Below, piece by piece: positions 9,382 to 20,415 of a DNA stretch of 64,000 bases (the stretch's first letter is position 1; every line of letters begins with the position of its first letter). The stretch covers positions 2,418,001-2,482,000 of the forward strand of contig JBBMOL010000082.1 in the NCBI GenBank assembly GCA_037954665.1, given 5' to 3'. Position numbers and translations under genes: made by a program. Source of the DNA: Laguncularia racemosa (taxonomy: Eukaryota > Streptophyta > Magnoliopsida > Myrtales > Combretaceae). A model generated the notes under the pieces. The model did no database searches. It was not told the origin of the DNA and saw only the letters and a program-made list of their open reading frames with translations.

Positions 9382-10860
9382 ATGGTTGAAAATAATGTTG
9401 CAATTACTCGAGCTCCCTACTTCGATGGCTCAAACTTCTCATATTAGAAGATGCGTATGGAAACTTACATTAAAGCTAATGATTATGATTCATGGCAGGT
9501 CATTTCACTTGGAGATAGTTTGATCACCTTGAATGGAGATTTAACCTTGTCAGATTCGGAGAAGAAAATTATTGAGAAGAACAACAAAGCAAAAAATTTA
9601 TTACTGACTAAAATTGCTCCATCAGAGTTCTATTTAATATCATCGTGTGCAAGTGCAAAGGAGATTTGGGATATCCTATCTGATACATATGAAGGGACTG
9701 ATACCATCAAGGAAACTAAGATAAATGCTTTAATTCAACAGTATGAATTATTTAAGTTTAAATCTAATGAAGATGTCAAAGATGCTTTTAACAGGTTTAC
9801 AACTATCACAAATGAGCTTGCATCACTTGGAAAGAAACTTCCAGATCCAGATCTTGTGAGGAAAATGTTGAGGATATTGCCACCATCTTGGGATGCAAAG
9901 AAAATTGCTATAGAGGAAGCTCAAGACCTAAACAAGTTAACTCTCAGTCAATTGAGAGAAAAGCTCATGGCATATGAGTCACACATAAAGACCACGCAAA
10001 GAGGAGAAGACGGTACTAAAGGAATTGCATTTAAAGTCAAGGAAATAAAGCAAAATGAAACTGAAACAGATGATAGCGACGATGAGAAAGAAGAGGACAT
10101 CGGTCTTCTAGCACGTAGACTCAACAGGCTGCTCAAGAAGCAAAAAGGTAAGAAGTTTAATGTTTTCAAGAAAAGTACTGAATATAAGCATAATGGTGCA
10201 GGAAAAGCGTACAAGGAGAAAGAAAAGAAGAAAGAGAAAAGGGAGATTCAATGTTATGAATGCAAAAAGCCAGGACACATCAAATACGAATGTCCAACAC
10301 TGATCAAGAAAATGGAAAATTATAAAAAGAAAAGTCGAGCAATGCTAGCAACATGGAGTGATTTAGAGGATACAGAGACAAATTCAGAGGATTCAGAAGA
10401 AGAAGAGGATGAGGCAAATCTGTGTTTAATGGCTAGTTCTAAGGGACATGAAGCTAAAATAAGAGGAACTCGGTATTTGGATAGTGGATGTTCTAGACAT
10501 ATGACTGGAGATGCTTCATTGTTCAATAGCATAACTTGGGAAGAAAAAGGGTATGTAAAGTTTGGAGATGATAGTAGAGGTAAAATAATTGCCACTGGAA
10601 TGATTGGTATGCCTACGTTTCTTATTGAAAATGTATATCTTGTGCAAGGTTTAAAACATAATTTACTTAGTATTAGTCAGTTATGTGATAAAGGTTATAG
10701 GATGATTTTTGATCAAGACAAGTGCTATGCTTTTAATGAAAATGATGAAAGATTATTTGAAGGAATTAGGAAAAGAAATATCTATCTTATAAAACCAGAT
10801 GAAATCAATAATGATTGTTGCTTAATTTCTTTGAATCATGTTTTTGCTTGGCATAAATGA
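9382..10860 (+). pseudogene. gag: Sirevirus gag and protease
   Basis: The natural ATG is at 9382, but codon 22 is TAG (9445-9447); the frame is then open to a TGA at 10858. Gag (UBN2-type copia gag) covers about 9451-10140 and an acidic-basic hinge follows. The zinc knuckle CYECKKPGHIKYEC lies near 10252, and the aspartic protease motif LDSGCSRHMTG near 10480. The end reaches the GAG-pre-integrase region (HVFAWHK), where TGA replaces the next sense codon; the frame continues at 10861 with LGHVNFNHLEKL. Both breaks are single-codon nonsense changes, so the copy is a recently inactivated polyprotein. Confidence 0.9.
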
Positions 10861-11513
10861 CTAGGACACGTTAATTTTAATCACCTAGAAAAATTATCTA
10901 AAAAGGATATTATTAAAGGATTACCTAAGATAAATATTAAACAAGATGTGAAATGTGATACTTGCTTAAAGAATAAAATGGTTTTTGTTTCTCATAAAAG
11001 TAAAAATGTAATCTCAACTAAGAGACCACTTGATTATTGCATCTTGATCTTTTTGGACCTACTAGAGTCTTAAGCATGGGTGGAAGCAAATATGGACTTG
11101 TTATTGTTGATGATTTTTCAAGATACACTTGGGTTATATTCTTGCGACACAAAAGAGATACCTTTGATTATTTTCAAAAGTTTGCAAAACAAATACAAAA
11201 TGAAAAAGGAGTTTCCATAATTAGTCTTCGAACTGATCATGGAACAGAATTTCAAAATGCAAGTTTTTTAAATTTTTGTGAAGAACATGGTATATTTCAT
11301 AATTTCTCAGCTCCATATACCCCTCAACAAAATGGAGTAGTGGAACGTAAGAATAGAACTTTACAACAGATGACTAGATCTATGTTAAATGAGAGTGGAA
11401 TTGCTAAGTATTTTTTGGCAGAAGCAATTTCTACAGCTTACTATATCATCAATAGAGTTTTCATTCGACCTATGACATCAAAGACTGCTTATGAGATGTT
11501 TCGAGGATGTTGA
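10861..11513 (+). pseudogene. Sirevirus integrase, frameshifted and truncated
   Basis: The pre-integrase zinc-binding segment reads from 10861, with CDTC near 10960. A one-base deletion near 11030-11037 shifts the frame. The catalytic core is open at 11037-11513: HLDLFGP (first D), RTDHGTEFQN (second D), and NGVVERKNR carrying the final E. It ends at EMFRG, where the C-terminal third normally continues. Instead the sequence runs directly into the acidic pre-RT linker, so roughly 100 or more codons are missing. Strand transfer would be lost. Confidence 0.88.
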
Positions 11514-12606
11514 TTCTGATGAAGAAAAGGACTCCAATTCTAAAGCAGAAGTTAGTTCAGAACCTAAGTTAGAAGCACCTGCTGTTAACATTCAAGGATC
11601 TGATCATCCAGAACCTATTTCAACGGCAAATACAGAAGGTACTTCAGAAGTTGTAAGATCTGAACAAGAGGCTTCTAAAGCTTGGAGGTATAAGTCTGCA
11701 CATCCTTCTGATCAAATAATAGGTGATATACAATCGGGTGTTAAAACAAGAGCTAAACTACAAAATCTTGAAAATCATTTTGTGTTGTTATCTGAAATTG
11801 AACCTAGTAAGATTGAAGAAGCTTTGAATGATGCTAATTGGATTATATCTATGCAAGAAGAATTAAATCAATTTCAAAGAAACAATGTATGGAATTTAGT
11901 TCCTAGACCTAGAGGGAAGTCTATAATTGGAACTAAATGGGTGTTTAAAAATAAATTAGATGAAGACGGTAAAATTATAAGAAATAAAGCAAGATTAGTA
12001 GCTAAAGGTTATTCACAAGAAGAAGGAATAGATTTTGATGAAACATATGCACCTATTGCTAGACTAGAAGCAATATGGTTAATGCTTGCATATGCATCTT
12101 ATAGGGATTTTAAAGTTTTTCAAATGGATGTAAAAAGTGCATTTTTAAATGGTTTTATAAAGGAAGAAGTTTATGTGGAACAACCACCTGGTTTTGAAGA
12201 TCCTTTCAAATCAAACTATGTTTTTAAATTAAATAAAGCTCTATATGGTTTGAAACAAGCTCCAAGAGCTTGGTATGAAAGATTGAGTATGTTTTTGATC
12301 TCTAAAGGTTTTCATAGAGGAAAAGTTGACACTACTTTATTCTTGAAAACTTTTGATAATGATATCTTAGTTGTACAAATATATGTGGATGATATTATCT
12401 TTGGATTTACTAAAGAATTGTTGTGTCAAGAATTTGCTGAGACCATGTAGGCAGAATTTGAAATGTCAATGATGGGAGAGTTGACATTCTTTTTGGGACT
12501 TCAAATAAAACAAACAAAGGAAGGAATTTTTGTTCATCAAGAAAAATACACAAAACAAATATTGAAGAAATTTGGATATGATTGATGCAAAAAGGTTACA
12601 ACACCT
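11494..12606 (+). pseudogene. Sirevirus reverse transcriptase, two in-frame stops
   Basis: Opens with the acidic linker (DSDEEKDSNSK), then RT: GTKWVFKNKLDEDGK, ARLVAKGYSQEEGIDFDETY, FQMDVKSAFLNG and the catalytic YVDD near 12383. TAG at 12448-12450 and TGA near 12583 interrupt the frame, which otherwise continues unchanged through GELTFFLGLQIKQ into RNase H. Key catalytic aspartates are intact. Confidence 0.9.
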
Positions 12607-13326
12607 ATGAGTACTTCATCAAGGTTAGACTCTGACTTAAATGGAAAGAAGGTAAGTGAAAAACTTTATAGGAGTCTTATAGGTTCTTTATTGTATTTGA
12701 CTGCATCTAGACCTGATATTTTGTTCAGTGTGTGTTTGTGTGCTAGATTTCAAGCTGCACCAACAGAAATTCATTTATCAGCTGTAAAGCGAATTTTCAA
12801 ATATCTAGTTAATACTTCTAATTTAGGCATATGGTATCTTAGAAATCAGAATTTTGATCTAATAGGATATTCTGATGCAGATTATGCTGGATGTAAAATT
12901 GATAGAAAAAGCACATCTGGTACTTGTCAATTCCTAGGTGATAAATTAATTTCTTGGTCTTCTAAAAAACAAAATTCTGTTGCTCTATCCACAGCTGAAA
13001 CTGAATATGTTTCTATTGGAAATTGCTGTGCACAAGTTTTATGGATAAAACAACAATTGAATGATTATGGAATAAATTTTAAAACTGTGCCAATTAAATG
13101 TGACAACACGAGTGCAATAAATTTGACAAAAAATCCAGTACATCATTCTAGGTCAAAGCATATAGAAATTAAACATCATTTTATTAGAGATCATGTGCAT
13201 AATGGAGATATAAATGTTGAATTTGTGTCAACCGATAATCAATTTGCAGGTATTTTTACTAAACCTCTTGAAAAGGTAAAATTTGAATTTATTAGAAATG
13301 AATTAGGAATTTGTAACCCCTTTTGA
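12607..13326 (+). pseudogene. Sirevirus RNase H, end of pol
   Basis: Same frame as RT. It shows GSLLYLTASRPDI, then RNase H motifs YSDADYAGC, TAETEYVS, KCDNTSAINL and the histidine-rich SKHIEIKHHFIRDHV, ending in FTKPLEK and a stop at 13324. The domain itself is open for about 239 codons. The stops upstream mean it cannot be made as part of the polyprotein. Confidence 0.9.
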
Positions 13327-13479
13327 TTTCCTCCCCCCCCCCCGAAAATATTGAAAAATCTTTATTCATTTAAAATATTTTTTCTTTTCATTCATTTTCT
13401 TCCTTCTCTAATTCTCTTCCTTCGAAATCTGTTCTTTTTCTCTCTCTCTCTATTTTCCTTCTCTCTTATTGCAACTCTA
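13327..13479 (+). other. spacer with pyrimidine tract
   Basis: A C10 run just after the pol stop (about 13334-13343) and a CT-rich stretch (13381-13470) before the next ATG. Pyrimidine-rich tracts can act as splice acceptors for downstream retroelement ORFs; no acceptor is proven here. Confidence 0.4.
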
Positions 13480-13800
13480 ATGGCGCCTAAATCTTCAGAA
13501 CATTCAAACAAAAATCATTCAAAACAAAATCATCAAACAAGCCTTTAGTGATTCATGATGAATCTTCAAATTCTTCGGAAAAATATCAGGAACCTTCAAT
13601 AGAGGAGAATCCGAGTTCCCCTGATTCCGAATCTATCATAGGTTCTAAGAAGATTTTCAAGAGAAACGAGCTGCATCGTCTTCAAAAGGAAAAGAAAAGG
13701 CTACTCAAGAAACCTCTCCACTCAAGAAAGCATCCAAGAAGCAAACGAAACAAGAGAATGTACCAAGTCTGAAATCCTCAAATTCAAAATCTCTTTGAAA
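13480..13800 (+). pseudogene. start of Sirevirus env-position ORF, frameshifted
   Basis: ATG at 13480 (MAPKSSEHSNKNHSK), a basic serine/asparagine-rich start. The frame stops at 13548 and continues in another frame (13551-13772, acidic then lysine-rich), then shifts again near 13772-13810. This is the N-terminal part of the ORF at 13814-15202, broken by at least two small indels. Confidence 0.6.
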
Positions 13801-13813
13801 GAAGAAAAAAGAG

Positions 13814-15202
13814 GTGTGTTCTTGTAGTTTTGTGGATTTTAATTTCTTTACTAGTAATGGATTTTACTGTAATGAACTGTTAGAACCCATAGGATGCATG
13901 GAACTTTGCTCTACTCAAGTTCTAGTTTATGGCGAGTGTGTCAAAGAATTTTATGGAAGTTTAAGTCTTGCGGCGGGGAATGTTTTAGTTTCCAGAGTAT
14001 GTGATCAAGACATTTCAATTTCTAGGGCAGATGTAATTAAATGTCTACATCTACATGATGTAAATGATGATGTAGAGATTACGAACATGCCTAGGAATGA
14101 TCTGTTTGCTGCTATAAATGGAGGCTTACAAATGGATTATGGAAAAGAAGCAATGATCATTGATTTCGAGTTGTTTCCTCAAATCATACATAAGATAATT
14201 GTTGAATGTCTATGTCCAAGGAAGGGCAGTTCTACTTCAATGTCTATAGAACATGCTCAAATTATCTATGCAATGATTAACAAAAAGAATGTGGACATGG
14301 CTTCTAGAGTCATTGATCAAATTTGGAGTAATAAAGAAAGTTTGGTATTTGGGAATATACTGATGCAATTATTTGTGTTTAAAGGGATAGTTTTGCCTAC
14401 CAACTCTTCTGAACCTATTAAGTTAAAAAGGATAGGTAAAGAAGTTTTTCATCACATGTCCATCTTTGTTAAGGATTGTTTGTGGTATGCGAATGATGGT
14501 GCACATTTTGTCCATCAAAAGCATATGAAAAGAATAGTTCCTTTTGGAATATCTGTTCAAGAAGGAGGTTCAGAACCTAGAATAGAGGTTGAAACAGATC
14601 ATGGGAAGAAATCATATGCTGATGAGGCTGGGAAGAGTGGAACAAAAGAAGTTATATCCAATGTTGATCTAGAACAAATAAAGAATGTTGTTCGAGAAAG
14701 TTTGAAACATGAACTATCGGATTTCGTTAAGACAACTTTGAGACATGAAGTTCTTCAAAAGTCTGATCTGAGGAGACTAGAATCAATGGAATCACAAGTC
14801 AAACAAACTTTTGATATTCTTTCTGATATCAAGAAGAATTATAAGAAAATGCTTACCGGTCTCCATCACTATAGAATTCTCTATGATGAATTTAGTGCGA
14901 GAGTCAAACAAGATTTATCTAATAATGTGATTGCGTTTGATAAATTTGTCTCACAAGTGAGGAAGATTGGAGATTCAGTTACTAATTCCTTCAAGACTTT
15001 GGACTCCAAGACGGATAAAACCTCCCAATCTGTCACAAGTCTTCATGGTGAAATCAAGCTCTTCTTATCCAACAAATTTCCAGATTATGTTCTCTCTAGC
15101 CCTCATATCATCGACTTGGATACTTCACCAGAGAAACCTTCATCAACCAAACATTCCACCACTCCCTCTACCTCTCGAGTCACAAGATCCAGAAAATCTT
15201 AG
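13814..15202 (+). CDS. Sirevirus env-position protein, C-terminal body
   Basis: Open for about 460 codons after RNase H and before the polypurine tracts, where Sireviruses carry an extra gene often called env-like. The first ATG is within the reading frame rather than its true start. An N-terminal domain has VKEFYGSLSLAAGN and a VLVSRV...DISISRADVIKCL pattern like the plant-transposon protein domain found in several retroelement ORFs. A hydrophobic LMQLFVFKGIVLPT segment lies near 14370-14405. The last 170 residues are rich in charged and coiled-coil-like heptads, with a serine/threonine-rich tail. I see no clear signal peptide. The function is unknown; envelope function is not supported by the sequence alone. 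Confidence 0.65.
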   Translation: MCSCSFVDFNFFTSNGFYCNELLEPIGCMELCSTQVLVYGECVKEFYGSLSLAAGNVLVSRVCDQDISISRADVIKCLHLHDVNDDVEITNMPRNDLFAAINGGLQMDYGKEAMIIDFELFPQIIHKIIVECLCPRKGSSTSMSIEHAQIIYAMINKKNVDMASRVIDQIWSNKESLVFGNILMQLFVFKGIVLPTNSSEPIKLKRIGKEVFHHMSIFVKDCLWYANDGAHFVHQKHMKRIVPFGISVQEGGSEPRIEVETDHGKKSYADEAGKSGTKEVISNVDLEQIKNVVRESLKHELSDFVKTTLRHEVLQKSDLRRLESMESQVKQTFDILSDIKKNYKKMLTGLHHYRILYDEFSARVKQDLSNNVIAFDKFVSQVRKIGDSVTNSFKTLDSKTDKTSQSVTSLHGEIKLFLSNKFPDYVLSSPHIIDLDTSPEKPSSTKHSTTPSTSRVTRSRKS

Positions 15203-15267
15203 TTCTTTATCTTAAATTTTGTTTTCGAATCAAGTTGTAAAAGACTTCTTTTATATTTTATGCATCA

Positions 15268-15513
15268 ATTAAGGGGGAGATATCCCTTTTGCTGTTAACG
15301 AAAAGGGGGAGAATGATTCTATTATGATCAATACTGCTTGCTGCTTATGAATGATTCTATATTGCTTATAAGTGCTTATGATCAATATGTTTATGTGTTT
15401 ATAATGATTCTATTGTGCTTGAGATTCTGTTATAGGAATATATGCTTCAACATGAAAGTTGTGTATATTTTGATTATCTAATGGTGTTTTGTTATCATAA
15501 AAAAGGGGGAGAA
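15268..15513 (+). promoter_or_regulatory. multiple polypurine tracts
   Basis: AAGGGGGAGA near 15271, AAAAGGGGGAGAATG near 15300, and AAAAAGGGGGAGAA at 15500-15513, the last directly before the 3' LTR. Repeated tracts of this kind are a described Sirevirus trait. Confidence 0.85.
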
Positions 15514-17005
15514 TGTTAATCTTAGGGGAGAACGTTAAGTTCTCTAATTTAGTTTTGATGTTAACAAAAGATGAATAATGTGTAACGAATGTTTAAGCTT
15601 ATCAGAAGCTGTTTCAGAAGATAGCAACGTAATTTTTCTAAAGTTGAACAAGGAGACAGAAGCTTGTTTAGAACCTTCAAAAGTGTTATATAAACTATTT
15701 TTGTTCTGACAGAAGGTGTTTCAGAAGTTGTGTAGTGTATTCGTAGTTATCGTGTTAACCTTTCAGAAGCACTTTCAGAACCTTCATAATAGGAGGATAG
15801 TTGACAGGTTTGTTTCAGAAGCACTTTCAGAACCTTCATAACAGGAGGACAGTTAACAGGTTTGCTTTAGAAGCACTTTCAGAACCTTTCATGTCTATTA
15901 CGAATTTTTCCAGATTACGTTCTAAATTTTATATCGATAGTTTTAATAAATTTCAAGACCTCCACGTGTCAAGTATTTTTAGGTAACATACTTGATGTGT
16001 TTTACTAAAGTTGGATTTTATATCAAGGGTTTTTTTTTATTTACATAAAGTTTTACAAGATTTTATTCAAAGATTTCATTTTATGATAAAGTGAGATCAT
16101 ATAAGATTTACAAGTTTTATCCAGATTTAAAGTTGGATATTTGTACTATATTTTGGGAGATCCAGCAGTTACAAAGATAAGGATAAGGGATATGGTTGTT
16201 ATATCAAGATATGGTTCCACAATGTGAGGGATATCTTCAACAAACTTGATCCAAGAGATATATCCAAAGAAGATCTCGGTCAAACTAATTATCCAAGCTT
16301 ATCCTTATCAAGAATATCACGGAATGCAGATCTTCTCCAACAGATCCAACTTATTTTTGAATTGAAAATTCAAAAATAAATTCAAGATTATCACGTGGAA
16401 AGTAGCCGTTATGTTTTCTCCATATATAAAGTGTTTAATTCAAATGAAAAAAGTGTGTGGAGAACGTTGATTAACAACAGAAAAAGAGAGAACGTTGTTG
16501 AAAAGAAAAACGACACACGAGAAGAAAAGACTCATACATCTTCAAGCAAAAATCTTTACATATACATGTGATCTAGAGGAAATCTGATATTCCTCATTGA
16601 TGTTGTTGAAATTCCTTTCATGAATAAGGAATTGTTTGTTGTTTCATCACTGTAGTTGAGTGATTAGCTTAGTGAAGAAGCTAGAAAGACTCAACAGTGA
16701 TACTTTGCCTTGAAGAGGCTTATGTTGTATATGTTCAATTTGTTGATATAGTGAAACACAACCGGTATAGACAACCGGGACCCCGGCGTGGAGCTGGAAG
16801 AGAGGACTGACGCTCTAGGCGGAACCTCTATAAATATCCGAGCATTCTATTCTTCTCTACTTTTATTTACTGCACATTATTGTTCTTCATTATTGTTGTT
16901 CATGTGATTTTATTAGTCAAGAGTTTTAGTTGATTTGCGAAAAAGTGAAATTTTAAGTAATTAATCAATTTACCCCCCTCTTGATTAATCTAATTGGGAC
17001 CAACA
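15514..17005 (+). mobile_element. copia 3' LTR
   Basis: 1492 bp, TGTTAATC...CCAACA, followed by TSD GTATC at 17006-17010. It is uninterrupted at the TTAAC site (about 15560), giving the empty-site control for the nested insertion. Confidence 0.95.
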
Positions 17006-17255
17006 GTATCCTTGCCTTCTTTCTATCTTCTAAGGTAGCTCCATGGTTTAGATAGGCAAGTATTGGGTCCATCTAGCATGGCTCCATTTGTGCACGTTGT
17101 GTCTCTAAAACTTGCAAGTACAACTTGTCAGTGCTTTTGTTTGGAAGATACTTTGTGAATATTGGTAGAATCTCTGTCTTATATGAGCACAATTTCAAGG
17201 ATCTCAATTTCTCAATTTTCTTTGTTCTATATATACCCTTTTCCCACACTTATTC

Positions 17256-17277
17256 AAGACATTGTCCTTAATGTCTT
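17256..17277 (-). promoter_or_regulatory. H2 hairpin of Athila-like fragment
   Basis: Perfect 8-bp stem AAGACATT (17256-17263)/AATGTCTT (17270-17277); on the sense (minus) strand the 6-base loop is AAGGAC, containing AGGA. An AAGTGTGGGAAAAGGG tract follows on the sense side (about 17238-17253). Confidence 0.65.
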
Positions 17278-17565
17278 CCTTAATCAAGCACACAAAAGGG
17301 AAAAGGAAAAATGAAACTTCCTTGGGTTTTGCACATATTGGTCACATATAAAGAAATAGCTTATGAATCATTCATATTCCTAGGATAGTAGCACAAAGAG
17401 AAATGACAAACAACAACTAGTAGTACCGTGTGTAGTTATGTCTCATCAACCTAAAAGAATCCTGTGAAAAAAAGAAAAGAAAGGAAAAGGTTAAAAGCAT
17501 AAAGAAAAGAAAATAAAAGAAAAAAGAACCATTCCATTAGGTCTCAAAACAAAAAAGAGATTTTT

Positions 17566-17581
17566 ATGGGTTGCCTCCCAT
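17566..17581 (-). promoter_or_regulatory. H1 hairpin of Athila-like fragment
   Basis: ATGGG-TTGCCT-CCCAT as read on plus; sense loop AGGCAA. It lies just after the pol end, as in the other Athila-like elements here. Confidence 0.6.
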
Positions 17582-17639
17582 CAAGCGTTGTTGTTTAATG
17601 TCGTTCGCTCAACGCAATGAAGTCTTTTCTAATTAAGTC

Positions 17640-18804
17640 ACGAGAGGGTGAAGTTTGAACTCCTCTTGGCCTTCTTTTTCCTCTGCAATCCCAAAATATA
17701 GCTTCAATTGCTGCCCATTCACCTTAAATGTATGCCCGCTGGGGTGTTCCAATTCCACTACTCCATGAGGAAAGACTTGGTGAATCTTGAATGGTCCAGA
17801 CTACTTCGATCTTAGCTTACTTAGGAAGAGTTTTAGTCGTGAATCGAATAAGAGAACATGGTCTCCCTCATGGAATTGTTTTGGATGATGAATCTGCATG
17901 TCATGGTATCTCTTCACCTTTTCTTTATAAATTCGCATGTTGCCATAAGCCATTGCACGCCACTCATCAAGTTCATTCAATTAGAATTTCCTCTTCCTAC
18001 TAGTAGCTTCCAAATCTATGTTGAGAGCGCACATGGCCCAAAAGGCTTTATGTTCCAACTCCACTAGCAGATGACAAGCTTTCCCAAATATCAAGTGGTA
18101 TGGGATGGTACCTAAAGGAGTTTTGAAGGTTGTCCTATAGGCCCATAAAGCATCGTCCAACATTTTAGACCAATCCTTGCAATGATGTTCTACCGTCTTC
18201 TCCAAAATTCTTTTCAGCTCATGGTTAGAAACCTCTGCCTTACCACTCGTTTGTGGGTGATAGGGGGGCGCTAATCTATGGGTGACCCCATATCACTTCA
18301 GTACCTTCTCTAGTTGCACGTTACAGAAATGTGTTCCCCTATCACTGATTAAAGCCCGTGGTGCTCTAAACCAAGAAAAAGGTTTCCTAAAAAATTTAAC
18401 CACTACTCTAACATCATTGGTGGGCAAAGGTTGAGCCTCCTCCCATTTAGACACATAATCCACCACCATAAGGATATATTTATTCCCGAAAGAGTTTGGA
18501 AATGGTCCCATGAAATCAATCCCCCATACATTAAAGATCTCACACTCCAATATAAAATTTTGGGGCATCTCATCACGTTTCAACATATTCCCAACTCGTT
18601 GGCATCTGTTACATGTCTTCACAAAGGAGAAAGAATCCTTGAATATGGTTGGCAATAAAATACCGACTCTAACACCTTGTGGGCAGTCCTATTCACACTA
18701 TAAAGGTCGCCAGTTGACCTGGTATGACAGTGTTTCAAAATTTCTTGCCCTTTTTGCTTGGATACACATCGCCTAATCACCTGATCTACACAGACATGAA
18801 ACAA
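17640..18804 (-). pseudogene. Athila-like integrase, frameshifted
   Basis: Minus strand. Zinc-binding CNRCQRVG near 18610, then the catalytic core with WGIDFMGPFPNSFGNKYIL near 18520 (first D) and LISDRGTHFCN near 18330 (second D). A stop and frame change lie near 18293. The C-terminal part, with DDALWAYRTTFKTPLG, is at 17981-18205. A last segment at about 17640-17850 resembles the tail with FKVNGQQLK, lacking a chromodomain. At least two breaks; non-functional. Confidence 0.85.
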
Positions 18805-18918
18805 GAATAGTTCCTCCTAAAAATAGTGCTTTAACTCAACAAAGAATCGCTTCTTTTGCTGAGATGTTTTGTCACTAGGGAGTATCTTACAAACAAGATA
18901 ATTTGCAAAATCAGCAAA

Positions 18919-19407
18919 CTATGGTTCAGGGATATCACTTACCATGTTAATCTGATAAAGTCCTTCCTTTGGAAAAGCATCATCAATCTCATCTTCTTTC
19001 AATTTCTTCATGTGTAGGTTCTCCAAGTGAGATAGGTGGTTAACTGCTAGATTCTCAGCTCCCTTCTTGTCCTTGATCTCCATATCAAATTCTTGTAGCA
19101 ACAAGATCCATCTAATGAGGTGCGGTTTCGCATTTGTCTTAGACAAAAGATACCTGAGAGATGAATGGCTAGTGTGAACAATTACTTTGGACAAGATCAA
19201 ATATGACCGAAACTTATCAAAAGAAAAAATTACATCAAGAAGTTCCTTTTTGGTCATGATGTAGTTCTCTTGAGCACTTGTGAAGGTCTTACTAGCATAG
19301 TAAATAGGTTGAAAGTGCTTATCCCTCCTTTGTCCTAAAACTTCTCCTACAACAAAATCACTCGCATTATACATCAATTCAAAGGGAAGATCCCAATTAA
19401 GAGCCAC
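18919..19407 (-). pseudogene. Athila-like RNase H
   Basis: Open for about 160 codons: ELMYNASDFVVGEVL at the start (first D replaced by N in the usual CDAS motif), TKKELLDVIFSFDKFRSYL and the LIRWILLLQEFDMEI segment. It is in order between RT and integrase on the minus strand. A stop separates it from RT at about 19408-19420. Confidence 0.85.
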
Positions 19408-19419
19408 TGTGATAGGTGC

Positions 19420-19818
19420 TTAGGTCAATTTTTCCTTAAGCTTATTAAACGCTTTAAGGAAATCATTGGAGAAATCATAGGGCATGTCTTTTTCCAATAG
19501 CCGTGTCAATGGATGAGCTATTTTTGAGAAATCTTTAATGAACCTTCTATAGAACCTGACGTGCCTAAGGAAACTTTGAATGGCTCTTACCGAAGAAGGT
19601 GGTGGAAGTTTTGCAATTGTGTCCAACTTTGCATCATCTACTTCGATTCCTCTATGAGAGATTTTATGCCCTGAGACTATACCCTCCTTTACCATAAAAT
19701 GATATTTCTCCCAATTCAAAACCAGATTCGTCTCTTCACATTGAATTAAAAATCTTTTCAAATTCATGAGAAATCATAAAAAAAATTGCCGAAGATGGAG
19801 AAATCGTCCATAAAGACT
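19420..19818 (-). pseudogene. Athila-like RT, C-terminal half
   Basis: Starts at the catalytic FMDD (19801-19815), then CEETNLVLNWEKYHFMV, GHKIS and FYRRFIKDFSKIAHPLT. The N-terminal RT half is absent: at 19819 the sequence switches to a Tat-like RNase H region in the same orientation. Frame shifts occur near 19770. Confidence 0.85.
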
Positions 19819-20415
19819 TAAGGCTTAATATTGGACTCTATATGCACTGAAATCTAATGCATTCTTCACTATCTATCTTGATGCATTTGGCTTTTGTAGG
19901 ATGTTATGCAGTAGTTTTTTAGTTAGGACTACAACTTGGTGAGCCTCGGGGTTAGAGTTTTTTGGTTTATATCACCACTGCTAAGGCAATTTTTTCTACC
20001 TTTAAGTATCATGTTACTAGCCCTGAGAGAATGTGGCTGATGTAGTAGATAAGTCGGTGTTCCCTCCCTTCGACTTAGATTAGGATGGAGGAGAAGACCC
20101 AACGACTTACTGATAGATACAAATACAATTCTTATTTAGGGATAAGCTTTGAGAGTACGAGTGGCTAGTCAAGAGCGGCTTCAGCTCGTTAGAGGTTGCT
20201 TGACACTAGTTTATCCATTAGAAGTTTGAGGGGTTCTTCAAGATTTAAAAGAACTTAAAGCATCAGTCCGTGCTTTTAGATAAGGACTTGTTTAATGGTC
20301 TTTAAGGGCTGCATGTCCATAACAACTTAGATCTTCTCAAAGTTCATCTTGATGTTGATCTAAGTGACCATATATTCGAGAAACTTACCTAAGGGTGCCC
20401 TAAGACGCACTTTTA
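19819..20415 (-). pseudogene. Tat-like RT end and RNase H remnant
   Basis: Scattered frames resemble the Tat RT-RNase H junction (an MQPLKTIK string near 20310) and RNase H (LEKIALAVV near 19990). Many stops. No single frame exceeds a few dozen codons. Confidence 0.55.

Larger units (their letters stand above)
901..17005 (+). mobile_element. Sirevirus Ty1/copia element, split by a nested gypsy element
   Basis: Complete structure with perfect TSD, two LTRs of about 1.49 kb, an initiator-Met tRNA PBS, a gag-PR-INT-RT-RNaseH order typical of copia, an extra ORF region after RNase H, and several AAGGGGGAGA polypurine tracts before the 3' LTR. The extra ORF and repeated tracts are Sirevirus hallmarks. 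Removing the nested element (953-7891 plus one TSD copy) leaves about 9.2 kb. By eye the two LTRs differ at roughly 40 sites (near 97% identical). Gag, INT, RT and the extra ORF all carry stops or frameshifts, so the copy cannot encode its own proteins. Confidence 0.93.
17006..19818 (-). mobile_element. Athila-like Ty3/gypsy fragment
   Basis: Runs on the minus strand from the RT catalytic site (19815) through RNase H, integrase and 3' UTR. It is cut at its 3' side by the copia insertion and at its 5' side by fusion to a Tat-like element. No LTR remains. It has hairpin H1 at 17566-17581 and H2 at 17256-17277. Confidence 0.85.

Noticed and set aside
13814..15202. Calling the Sirevirus extra ORF a true envelope protein
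   Set aside because: No signal peptide, fusion peptide or clear membrane anchor seen; only the position is env-like.
17791..18776. Plus-strand open frames here and at 62314-62788
   Set aside because: Antisense to clear minus-strand integrase reading frames.
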